A DNA stretch of 35,108 nt, taken from Coprobacillus sp. GTDB taxonomy: Bacteria > Bacillota_I > Bacilli_A > RFN20 > CAG-826. Location of the stretch: the NCBI GenBank assembly GCA_021203745.1, contig JAJQAP010000034.1, forward strand, positions 4,317 through 39,424, in the 5' to 3' direction. This document shows, in pieces, positions 18,121-25,101 of this stretch. Below the pieces are notes generated by a model, which saw nothing but the letters and a program-made list of their open reading frames with translations, was not told where the DNA came from and did not search any database. The position numbers and the translations under genes were made by a program. The number at the start of each line of letters is the position of its first letter. The stretch's first letter is position 1.

Positions 18121-18593
18121 TCTTGATACTCTCCTAAAAAGAAGTCTCGATAACTAACCTCGTATGTTTTACCCGCTTCCAAATCCACTTTAACATCCTT
18201 ATAGATATAGAAATGGATTTCATTCTCGTTATCGACAAATTTAAATGATAAGCAGTGGCATTCAAGCCTTTTCACTGTCTCTGTCTTTTCCCTTTCTTCT
18301 AAAAACACAAGTGTGAGTTTTTGATGTCCAACATTATTATAGTCGTAGATTATTTTTCGGTATCGTCTAATAGGGATAACAGAAGCATATATAATAAGCC
18401 AAAAGAAGAAGATATATAAGGCTGTTGCAATTGTAGAAAGTATCACATATAGAGTCTGTAATTCTCTTATCTGGAAATAGAGAATAAGAAAAATAATAAG
18501 ACCAAAAATAACACTTATGCCTATTAAAATATAAAGATTCTTATAGTTCTCTTTCTTTAGGTGTTTCGATAAATCATCATTAAGTATTTTCAT
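18105..18593 (-). CDS. Two-span membrane protein, function unknown
   Basis: This 162-residue protein has two membrane segments at about residues 20-42 and 48-72. A basic stretch, IPIRRYRKIIYDY, and a cytoplasmic beta-rich domain follow. There are no recognisable catalytic motifs. It is the first gene of the operon that continues with the single-span protein, YesL-like protein, GH30 and LacI regulator. I see no Shine-Dalgarno sequence before its ATG. A -10-like TAAAAT is so close upstream that the transcript may be nearly leaderless. It may form a complex with the single-span neighbour, given the 16-base gene overlap. Confidence 0.7.
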   Translation of the reverse strand: MKILNDDLSKHLKKENYKNLYILIGISVIFGLIIFLILYFQIRELQTLYVILSTIATALYIFFFWLIIYASVIPIRRYRKIIYDYNNVGHQKLTLVFLEEREKTETVKRLECHCLSFKFVDNENEIHFYIYKDVKVDLEAGKTYEVSYRDFFLGEYQECTQD

Positions 18594-18898
18594 GTTTTAT
18601 TTATTTTATCAAAGATAAAGGATTTTATAAATAAAAGTAAATAAAGGAACCTCAAGGTGCCTAATTTAATAGAGTTAATTATGGAAGATATTTTTAAATA
18701 CGTATAGACTGTCGCATCATTCTTTATAGATAATTTAAAAATATGAATGTTTGTCAAAATGAGGTAACCACTATTATGTTTCTTTTTTATCGTCTATGTA
18801 AGGATATTAGTCTCTAAAAGAGATAAAAATAAAATTACATAGTTATCTTTTTCTCTAAGTGTGGTAAGATACTATATTGAATTGAGGTACATAGTATT
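18594..18898. other. Intergenic region between the glycan operon and ackA
   Basis: These 305 bases are A/T-rich and hold divergent promoters. I see no ORF of note. An imperfect hairpin GGAACC-TCAA-GGTGCC lies at 18646-18661. On the plus side an extended -10 TGGTAAGAT (18862-18870) precedes ackA; a -35 match is poor. A TTGTCA at 18751 with TATTAT at 18772 has only 15 bases between them and is doubtful. Confidence 0.5.
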
Positions 18899-20107
18899 AT
18901 GGAAAAAGTGATGACGATCAATTCTGGCAGTAGCACTGTTAAATTTAAACTATATGAAATGCCAGAAGAAGAAGTGATTTGTTCTGGTAACTGCGAAAGA
19001 ATCGGAGAAAAAGAAGGAATCTTTACCATTAAATGGGGGACAAATAAAGAATCTTATCCCTGTAATTTCCCTACGCATAATGAAGCAGCGCATAAAGTAA
19101 TCGATACCTTACTAGAAAAAGGATTTATTAAAGACTTTAATGAGATAAAAGCAATTGGACATCGTATTGTCCAAGGTGGAAAGTATTTTAGTGAGTCAGT
19201 TCTCTTTGATAAAGAAACAGAAGACTTAATTGAGAGTCTAATCCCACTTGCCCCACTTCATAACGCCGCGCATTTAACTTGTTATCGAGCGTTTAAAGAA
19301 GTACTTCCTAACACTCCCGCAATTGCGGTTTTTGATACCGCTTATCATCAAACTATGGCGGAAGAGGATTACCTCTTTGCTATCCCCTATGAACTCAGTG
19401 AAAAATACTCGATTAGACGATATGGGGCGCATGGTACAAGCCATCAATATTTAAACCAAGAAGCAAAAAAATACCTAGAAGGTGTAGAGCATCCAAAAAT
19501 TATCTCTTGCCATATTGGGAGTGGGGCGAGTATAACCGCCACCAAAGATTATAAGGTTGTAGCGACATCCATGGGTTTAACACCACTAGGTGGTATTATG
19601 ATGGGAACACGTACAGGAGATATGGATCCATCAGTGTTTAACTACTTAGTTTCTGTCACTGGTCAAAGTGCTGAAGAAGTCTATCAGATGTTAAATAAAA
19701 AATCAGGACTCCTTGGAGTGAGTGGTATATCAAACGATTCTAGAGATGTCCTTGAAGCTGCGGAAAACGGTAATCCAAGAGCAATCACGACAATTAATCT
19801 CTTTAATCGACGCATTGCGGATTATATTGGTCAATACTTTGTAAGACTCGGAGGATGTGATCTTATTATCTGGAGCGCGGGGATAGGAGAAAATGAACCT
19901 CGTACCAGGGCATCTGTCTCTAAACTCCTAGAAGAATCACTAGGTGTTAAAATAGACGAAGAAGCAAATAATAAACTCCATGGACAAGAAGGAGTGATAT
20001 CCACTGACGATAGTAAGATTAAGGTTGTGGTTATCCCCACCGATGAAGAGGTGATGATTGCAAGAGACTCTTACCGAATTGCCCATGAAATTAAAGATAA
20101 AAAATAA
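18899..20107 (+). CDS. ackA: Acetate kinase
   Basis: This 402-residue cytoplasmic enzyme interconverts acetyl phosphate plus ADP with acetate plus ATP, a main ATP source of fermenters. Family motifs are the phosphate-binding start TINSGSSTVKFKLY, HRIVQGG, the FDTAYH segment with the catalytic Asp, GAHGTSHQYL, CHIGSGASI, and GLTPLGGIMMGTRTGDMDP. The length is normal. Start choice is slightly open: the ATG at 18899 has GAGG 11 bases before it, while Met5 lies directly before TINSGSS, where many relatives start. No phosphotransacetylase gene is adjacent. The next gene, nrnA-like, follows after 22 bases, so the two are probably co-transcribed up to the terminator near 21160. Confidence 0.97.
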   Translation: MEKVMTINSGSSTVKFKLYEMPEEEVICSGNCERIGEKEGIFTIKWGTNKESYPCNFPTHNEAAHKVIDTLLEKGFIKDFNEIKAIGHRIVQGGKYFSESVLFDKETEDLIESLIPLAPLHNAAHLTCYRAFKEVLPNTPAIAVFDTAYHQTMAEEDYLFAIPYELSEKYSIRRYGAHGTSHQYLNQEAKKYLEGVEHPKIISCHIGSGASITATKDYKVVATSMGLTPLGGIMMGTRTGDMDPSVFNYLVSVTGQSAEEVYQMLNKKSGLLGVSGISNDSRDVLEAAENGNPRAITTINLFNRRIADYIGQYFVRLGGCDLIIWSAGIGENEPRTRASVSKLLEESLGVKIDEEANNKLHGQEGVISTDDSKIKVVVIPTDEEVMIARDSYRIAHEIKDKK

Positions 20108-20129
20108 TTAAAGAAAGAGGGATTTAATT

Positions 20130-21137
20130 ATGCCAAAAGTTCAAGATTTACTTCCAGTTAGAGAAAGAGCCCATAAATGGGAATACCAAAAAATCTTTAA
20201 CGCGATTAGAGATTATAAAAGAATTGCGATATTTAGACACATTATGCCTGATCCTGATTGCCTTGGGTGTCAGATTGGATTAAAGACATGGATTAAAGAT
20301 AACTTCCCTGATAAAGAAGTCGTCTGTTTAGGGGATACTCATCCCACTTTAATTCCTAAGGTTTTCCCAGAGATGGATAAACCTGATAATTCATTCTTTG
20401 AGGAACCATTCCTCGCGATTATTGTTGACTGCTCAAACGGAAATAGAGTGGCCGATCCTCGTTGGAAAGATGCCTCGTTAAAGATTAAGATTGACCATCA
20501 TCCAGATGTCGACCAGTTTGCTGATATTGAGGTTGTCGATACCGATATGGTGGCAAATAGTGAACTCACTGTGAATATGCTCCTCTCCTTTGGTTCGTAT
20601 TATGATCTCACAAAAGAGGCGGCGACTTGGTTTTATATTGGAGTAGTAGCAGACTCAAATAGATTTATGTATAACACTTCTTTACATACCTTCCAAATTG
20701 CGGAAGTCCTATTAGATGCAGGAGTAGATATCCAAGCGGCTTATAACACCTTATATGAAAAGCAAATCGATGATTTAAAAAATACCGCTTATGTGTTAAA
20801 CCACTTTAATATATCTAAACATGGAGTGGCTTACTATATACTTGACGCCGCAACACAAGAAAAACTCAACATCACCGTGGAAAGAGGTAAAGATAATGTC
20901 AATCTCTTCCAAAACGTCGAGGGTATTGGAGCGTGGTGCTCAATAACTGAAGATCCTAAAGATCAGTGCTGGAGAGTTTCAATTAGATCTAAGTCCGTAC
21001 CTATTAATGGAGTGGCCTCGATGTTTGAAGGAGGCGGACATCCTAACGCCGCCGGAGCAAAACTCTGGAGCCTTGATGATCTTCCTCGTCTTATCGATGA
21101 ACTAGATAAACTCTTCGTAGATGAAGAGAATTACTAA
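20130..21137 (+). CDS. nrnA: DHH/DHHA1 phosphoesterase, NrnA-like (nanoRNase/pAp phosphatase)
   Basis: This 335-residue cytoplasmic phosphoesterase degrades very short RNA or cyclic-dinucleotide products and may also act on 3'-phosphoadenosine 5'-phosphate. The metal-binding motifs are RHIMPDPDCLGCQIGL near the start, IIVDCSNGNR, and the diagnostic KIDHHPDVDQFAD. The DHHA1 domain ends with the substrate-binding FEGGGHPNAAGAKL. The length is normal for NrnA. GAGGGA lies before the ATG. It follows ackA closely. Other DHH subfamilies, such as GdpP-like single-domain enzymes, are possible, but the organisation without membrane or PAS/GGDEF domains fits NrnA best. Confidence 0.88.
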   Translation: MPKVQDLLPVRERAHKWEYQKIFNAIRDYKRIAIFRHIMPDPDCLGCQIGLKTWIKDNFPDKEVVCLGDTHPTLIPKVFPEMDKPDNSFFEEPFLAIIVDCSNGNRVADPRWKDASLKIKIDHHPDVDQFADIEVVDTDMVANSELTVNMLLSFGSYYDLTKEAATWFYIGVVADSNRFMYNTSLHTFQIAEVLLDAGVDIQAAYNTLYEKQIDDLKNTAYVLNHFNISKHGVAYYILDAATQEKLNITVERGKDNVNLFQNVEGIGAWCSITEDPKDQCWRVSIRSKSVPINGVASMFEGGGHPNAAGAKLWSLDDLPRLIDELDKLFVDEENY

Positions 21138-21149
21138 TCACTATAAAAA

Positions 21150-21180
21150 TAAAAGAGTCTCCTAATTGGGGACTTTTTTT
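21150..21180. terminator. Bidirectional rho-independent terminator
   Basis: AGTCTCC (21156-21162) pairs with GGGGACT (21168-21174) around TAATT, with one G-T pair. On the plus strand it ends in T7, terminating ackA-nrnA. On the minus strand it is followed by CTTTTATTTTT, so it can also terminate the RNA element at 21183-21249 coming from the other side. Confidence 0.85.
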
Positions 21181-21182
21181 AT

Positions 21183-21249
21183 GATGGTAATTTATTAACC
21201 GCTGCACCATCAACGCGGGCTACTTCTCGTCTCCTTATCTCTAAGGATT
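21183..21249 (-). ncRNA. Candidate type III antitoxin RNA, copy A (downstream of the toxin)
   Basis: This is a near-copy of the element at 21922-21987, in the same orientation. Read on the minus strand, it starts with hairpin CCTTA-GAGA-TAAGG (21246-21233), whose loop is a GNRA tetraloop. An H-type pseudoknot follows: CCGC (21218-21215) pairs with GCGG (21202-21199), and GATGGT (21211-21206) pairs with ACCATC (21188-21183). In the pseudoknot part only one base in 39 differs between copies. It has its own promoter (21256-21283) and runs into the bidirectional terminator at 21156-21174. Type III antitoxins such as ToxI and CptI are pseudoknot RNAs. That this copy is a functional antitoxin is inference. 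Confidence 0.6.
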
Positions 21250-21255
21250 GTTATT

Positions 21256-21283
21256 ATTTTAACATAAGCAAGAAAAATATCAA
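21256..21283 (-). promoter_or_regulatory. Promoter of RNA element copy A
   Basis: On the minus strand, TTGATA (21283-21278), a 16-base spacer ending in TGT, and TAAAAT (21261-21256) form an extended -10 promoter. The -10 lies exactly 6 bases before the repeated AATCC, the same distance as at copy B, although the promoter sequences themselves differ. Confidence 0.65.
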
Positions 21284-21291
21284 CAAAAATA

Positions 21292-21813
21292 TTACTTTAA
21301 TTTCCTATCCAACAAAATTTTCTCTAATCTATTTATATCGGGTTGAGTGCTCACAAATTTAAATCCATTTTTAAGCAAAGAAATCACTTCTCTTGCTTGA
21401 TTGACAATTGTTTGGGTCTCATATTCGTCAAAAGTAAAAGGTCCATGATTAATTAAATAATATCGAACAATATAATCTCGTGAAACTGGAAACATATCTT
21501 GAAACAATAGGACACTCTCTCTATCAGCATAATGAACAATCTTCATACCTAGCATGAATTTGCTGAGTATTTCCTTTGCATCGCTCCTTGAACTATTTGT
21601 CCATTTATAAAACGTTTTTCTATAATACCTTTTATATTTATCCACTTTACTGGAAAGCGGTATCATCCAATATAAGTCAGTAGATGAATCATAAATAGCA
21701 AGGTAGTATGGTCTCAAACCACCTGGATGATTTTTAACTAGATATGGGTCGTTAACATCGATGAAAAACTGATCACTAATGACATATAAATAACCTGTAA
21801 CTAATTTTAACAA
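21292..21813 (-). CDS. cptN: Type III toxin-antitoxin toxin, CptN-like endoribonuclease
   Basis: This 173-residue protein starts at TTG with AAGGAGG 10 bases upstream. It matches the CptN type of the ToxN/CptN/TenpN toxins: YVISDQFFIDVNDPYL near the start, RPYYLAIYD, LYWMIPLSSKVDKYK (residues 48-61; the Ser-Ser-Lys aligns with the Thr-Ser-x-Lys active-site segment of ToxN), LLFQDMFPV at 102-110, and FKFVSTQPDINRLEKIL at the C-terminus. Members are RNases inhibited by a repetitive pseudoknot RNA encoded just upstream, and can act in phage defence or plasmid maintenance. Here an RNA element of this kind lies about 100 bases upstream, and a second copy lies just downstream. It separates two blocks of housekeeping genes, suggesting insertion. 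Family assignment is from remembered motifs, not a search. Confidence 0.85.
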   Translation of the reverse strand: MLKLVTGYLYVISDQFFIDVNDPYLVKNHPGGLRPYYLAIYDSSTDLYWMIPLSSKVDKYKRYYRKTFYKWTNSSRSDAKEILSKFMLGMKIVHYADRESVLLFQDMFPVSRDYIVRYYLINHGPFTFDEYETQTIVNQAREVISLLKNGFKFVSTQPDINRLEKILLDRKLK

Positions 21814-21915
21814 TATGTTTTTGCCTCCTTATGGTTAAGAGAAATAAAAAACTCCTCTATTTACTATAAGTAGCAGGGTAAAGCAAAAAACTTCCGAAAA
21901 TTTTTTAAAAATTAG
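21814..21915 (-). promoter_or_regulatory. Leader between antitoxin RNA copy B and the toxin
   Basis: This A/T-rich segment carries several short T runs, a palindromic AATTTTTAAAAAATT, a TACTTATAGTA inverted repeat and GAGGAGTTTTTT, then the toxin ribosome site AAGGAGG. It holds no ORF. In type III systems the stretch between antitoxin and toxin usually contains a leaky terminator that keeps toxin mRNA low, and this region could do that. Confidence 0.45.
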
Positions 21916-21988
21916 AAAAAAGATGGTAACTTATTAACCGCTGCACCATCAACGCGGGCTGCTTAACTCCCCTTATTTCTAAGGATTA
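21916..21988 (-). ncRNA. cptI: Candidate type III antitoxin RNA, copy B (upstream of the toxin)
   Basis: On the minus strand the predicted transcript begins near 21988. It folds a hairpin CCTTA-GAAA-TAAGG (21984-21971, GNRA loop) and an H-type pseudoknot: CCGC (21957-21954) with GCGG (21941-21938), and GATGGT (21950-21945) with ACCATC (21927-21922). T6 follows directly (21921-21916), so the second stem plus T6 may also serve as the terminator before the toxin. Position, orientation, own promoter and pseudoknot all fit a type III antitoxin. Known CptI arrays have tandem repeats; here a single unit is seen upstream, which is unusual. The identification as antitoxin is inference from structure and location. 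Confidence 0.68.
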
Positions 21989-21993
21989 TCTAT

Positions 21994-22021
21994 AGTGTAC
22001 CATAAACTAGTCACAAGTCAA
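21994..22021 (-). promoter_or_regulatory. Promoter of antitoxin RNA copy B
   Basis: On the minus strand, TTGACT (22021-22016), a 16-base spacer ending in TGG, and TACACT (21999-21994) form an extended -10 promoter. The predicted start is the first bases of the RNA element. It has the same layout as the promoter of copy A. Confidence 0.68.
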
Positions 22022-22072
22022 GAGTGGGCTTCCCCTTTCTTGTTTTCTCTTTATAAATACCTTTATAAAGAA

Positions 22073-22078
22073 TATACT
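22073..22078 (+). promoter_or_regulatory. -10 box of dnaE, suggesting a leaderless transcript
   Basis: TATACT ends 7 bases before the preferred dnaE ATG at 22085, so transcription would begin at or next to the start codon. TTTATA 17 bases upstream is a weak -35. No Shine-Dalgarno sequence is visible between this box and the ATG. Confidence 0.45.
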
Positions 22079-22084
22079 AAAAGT

Positions 22085-25000
22085 ATGTTTAATCCCTTAC
22101 ACATAATATCAGGTTATACATTCCTCTCTTCTGGTCTCACCGTAGATAAAATCGTCTCTTGTTTAAAGAAAGGTAACTATCTAGGAGGGGCTCTAACAGA
22201 TGAGGGAGTGCTTTATGCATTGCCTGAATACTACACTAAATGCGAAGAGGCGGGACTAGTCCCAAGAATGGGAATACAACTAGAAATTGATGGCATTTTA
22301 TGTTGTCTCTATATAAAAGATGAAGATGGTTATAGGGGCTTATGTCGTCTATCGAAAAGCCTCGATGGAATGGTTACCACTCTTGAAGATGTAAAAGAAT
22401 ACACCGATAAACTAACACTTATAATCGATACAAATACAGATAAGTTTAAAACGCTTCTAGAGGATGAAGAAGCCTTAAAGAAAACGCTTCTTTCTTTCTC
22501 TCGTGTTTATAAAGATATGTATTTAGGGGTAGAAATATCAAAAAAAGAAGAAAGAGAATACGTAGCAAAAATTAGAGAATTTGCCACTCGTTACCCTTAT
22601 AATCTTGTGGCCTTTCCTAAAATCCGTTATGAAAAAGAAGATGATGCGATTGTTTTAAAAATTGTTAACGCAATAAAAAATGAAGAGACACTAACGGAAA
22701 AGAGTGAGAAGGGGATGGAGTGTTTTCACCCTCAGTCATTTTATGAAAAACTCTATACCAAAGAAGAGATAGATAATACAGAAAAAATCTTAAAAGATTC
22801 CACTTTTACATATAAAGTTAAAAGAGGAAAGATGATTAAATTCCCCACAGAGAACTCAAAAAAACTTATAAGAGAATTATCAGAAAAAGGATTAAAAGAA
22901 AAAGGTATATATAACGATACATATAAAGAGAGACTAGATAAAGAGTTAGATGTTATCGACTCGATGGGTTATAACGATTATTTTCTTGTTGTCTCTGATT
23001 ATGTAAAAGCATCAAGAGAAAAGGGTATATTAACCGGTCCAGGAAGAGGGAGTGCAGGGGGGTCACTTGTGGCCTATACTCTTGATATTACTCAAATTGA
23101 TCCAATTAAAAACGACTTACAATTTGAAAGGTTTTTAAATAAGAGTCGTAAATCAATGCCAGATATCGATATCGACTTTATGGATACAAGGCGAGACGAA
23201 GCAGTAGCCTATGTTAAAGAAAAATATGGTGAAAATAAAGTGGCAAATATCATCACTTTCCAAACAATCCTCGCTCGTCAGGCTTTAAGAGATATAGGAA
23301 GAGTGTATAACTATAAAGAGGAGCATATCGATAGACTATGTAAAATGCTCACTAATCCCCACTACTCATTAAGGGAGTCTTATAAATATATCAAACCATT
23401 TAAAGAAGAAGTCGATAGGGATAAATATATATTAGAGATTGTTACCCTTGCCTCTAAGATTGAATTTTTACCGCGTCAAGAAGGACTTCATGCTGCAGGT
23501 ATTATTATTAACGACCAACCATTAGAGGAAGTGATCCCAGTAAAGACTGACTTTGAAGGAAACTATATAACCCAGTATGAAATGGGCTATCTTGAAGAAG
23601 ATGGTTTTCTTAAGATGGACTTTTTAGGGTTAAGAAACCTTACGATTATTGACTCTTGTGTGAAACAGATTAATGAAGACTATAACCTAAATCTAGATCC
23701 ATATAATCTTCCTTATGATCAAAAGGAAACATACCAGATTATATGTAAGGGAGAAACTATGGGAATATTCCAACTAGAAAGCGCGGGAATGAAAAGAGCA
23801 ATAAAAGAAATAGAGCCTTCTTCTTTTAATGATATTGTCGCTCTCCTTGCTCTTTTTAGGCCAGGACCAATGGATTCTATTCCTATCTACTCTAAAAGAA
23901 AGAAAGGATTAGAAAAGGTTACTTACTCCTCTCCTGAAATGGAAAAAATCCTCTCGCCAACTTATGGAATCATCGTATATCAGGAACAAATTAACCAAAT
24001 TGCGATAGTTATGGCGGGTTTATCTGGAGATGAGGCGGATAACTTTCGACGGGCGGTCTCAAAAAAAGAGAAGGATATAATTGCAAGCGAAGAAGAGAAA
24101 TTTATAAACGGAGCCATAGCAAATGGATACACCCAAAAAGAGGGAAAAGAAACCTTTGACCTTATCGCTAAATTTGCTAACTATGGTTTTAATAAATCTC
24201 ATGCAGTGGGATACGCGACAATTACCCTCGAGATGGCCTATCTAAAAGCCTTCTATCCTTTAGAGTTTTACTCCGCTATTATGCAATATGGATCAAATAT
24301 CTCCGATAGTAAGTTTAATGAATATATCCAAGAGATGAGGAAAAATGGTGTGGATATCCTTTTACCCTCAATTAATAAATCCTCTACTTCTTTTAAGATA
24401 TACCAAGGTAAACTTGTCTATCCGTTAACGGGGATAAAAAACATGAACATGGCAATGACCTATAATATCGTAAAAGAAAGAGAGGAAAATGGAGAGTTTA
24501 CTGATTTCTACCAGTTTGTCACAAGAATGCATCCTTATAAAATAAGTGAATCGCAGGTTTTAAAACTTATAGATGCGGGAGCTTTTGACCAGCTTAATCC
24601 TTCTAGAGCTAGTCTCCGCTCCTCCATTAACTATGCTTTCCAACTTGCTAAACTCTCTTATAACGGAGAGAGTCAAATTGATCTTGGTTTAGCGCTTCCT
24701 AAACCAAAGATTATAAAAGACGAGGATGACACAAAAGAAAACCTCGAAAAAGAATATGAAGCACTAGGAATTATTTTAAGTGATAATCCACTTAGTTATC
24801 GAAAAGATGTTTTAGTGGCAAATAATGTCACTCCTATCGCGGATGTTAAAGAAGGAGAAAAAACCACTATCGCAGGTATATTAATAACAAAGAAAGTTAT
24901 TCAAACAAAAGGTAAAAAACAAATGGCCTTTATTAAGATCTTTGATGAATCGGGAGAGATGGAAATAACCGTGTTCCCCGATTTATACGATAAATCATTC

Positions 25001-25099
25001 TCCTATCTATCAAACTATAATGCTCTTATAATTAAAGGGAAGAAAGAAAAAGGTGATAATACATTTATCGCTGATGAGATTAGTTTAATTGAGGTTTAA
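22085..25099 (+). CDS. dnaE: DNA polymerase III alpha subunit, DnaE type
   Basis: I place the start at ATG 22085 (1004 residues). The track start is a GTG at 21995 that lies inside the antitoxin promoter, while MFNPLHIISGYTFL at 22085 aligns with the usual LHVHSEYS start. The PHP domain has lost the metal-binding His-x-His. The polymerase core has GPGRGSAGGSLVAY, MPDIDIDF with two catalytic Asp residues, FLPRQEGLHAAG and ALFRPGPMDSI, and KKEKDI. The helix-hairpin-helix region and an OB fold (KTTIAGILITKKVIQTKGK) close the protein. It is shorter than typical DnaE (about 1,100). In Bacillota DnaE extends primers before PolC takes over; PolC is not in this window. The polA gene starts two bases after its stop. 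Confidence 0.95.
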   Translation: MFNPLHIISGYTFLSSGLTVDKIVSCLKKGNYLGGALTDEGVLYALPEYYTKCEEAGLVPRMGIQLEIDGILCCLYIKDEDGYRGLCRLSKSLDGMVTTLEDVKEYTDKLTLIIDTNTDKFKTLLEDEEALKKTLLSFSRVYKDMYLGVEISKKEEREYVAKIREFATRYPYNLVAFPKIRYEKEDDAIVLKIVNAIKNEETLTEKSEKGMECFHPQSFYEKLYTKEEIDNTEKILKDSTFTYKVKRGKMIKFPTENSKKLIRELSEKGLKEKGIYNDTYKERLDKELDVIDSMGYNDYFLVVSDYVKASREKGILTGPGRGSAGGSLVAYTLDITQIDPIKNDLQFERFLNKSRKSMPDIDIDFMDTRRDEAVAYVKEKYGENKVANIITFQTILARQALRDIGRVYNYKEEHIDRLCKMLTNPHYSLRESYKYIKPFKEEVDRDKYILEIVTLASKIEFLPRQEGLHAAGIIINDQPLEEVIPVKTDFEGNYITQYEMGYLEEDGFLKMDFLGLRNLTIIDSCVKQINEDYNLNLDPYNLPYDQKETYQIICKGETMGIFQLESAGMKRAIKEIEPSSFNDIVALLALFRPGPMDSIPIYSKRKKGLEKVTYSSPEMEKILSPTYGIIVYQEQINQIAIVMAGLSGDEADNFRRAVSKKEKDIIASEEEKFINGAIANGYTQKEGKETFDLIAKFANYGFNKSHAVGYATITLEMAYLKAFYPLEFYSAIMQYGSNISDSKFNEYIQEMRKNGVDILLPSINKSSTSFKIYQGKLVYPLTGIKNMNMAMTYNIVKEREENGEFTDFYQFVTRMHPYKISESQVLKLIDAGAFDQLNPSRASLRSSINYAFQLAKLSYNGESQIDLGLALPKPKIIKDEDDTKENLEKEYEALGIILSDNPLSYRKDVLVANNVTPIADVKEGEKTTIAGILITKKVIQTKGKKQMAFIKIFDESGEMEITVFPDLYDKSFSYLSNYNALIIKGKKEKGDNTFIADEISLIEV

Positions 25100-25101
25100 T
25101 T

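Noticed and set aside
18646-18661. Hairpin GGAACC-TCAA-GGTGCC as a terminator
   Set aside because: It has a mismatch in a six-base stem and no T run on the plus strand; on the minus strand it lies upstream of the operon, where no transcript is expected to end.
21183-21260. T-box riboswitch on the plus strand (ACGCGGGCT...CTCGTC resembles a T-box core and terminator)
   Set aside because: The UGGNACCGCG core is not present, there is no stem I, the element is too short, and the genes downstream (minus-strand toxin, dnaE) are not T-box targets. Promoters and the GNRA loops favour the minus strand.
21183-21987. Repeats as ends of an insertion sequence
   Set aside because: The repeats are direct, there is no transposase ORF between them, and each carries its own promoter and RNA structure. 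A role in recombination remains possible.
21995-22084. GTG start of dnaE 30 codons upstream, as in the ORF track
   Set aside because: The extra residues do not look like DnaE, and the codons lie within the antitoxin promoter. The ATG at 22085 matches the usual DnaE beginning.
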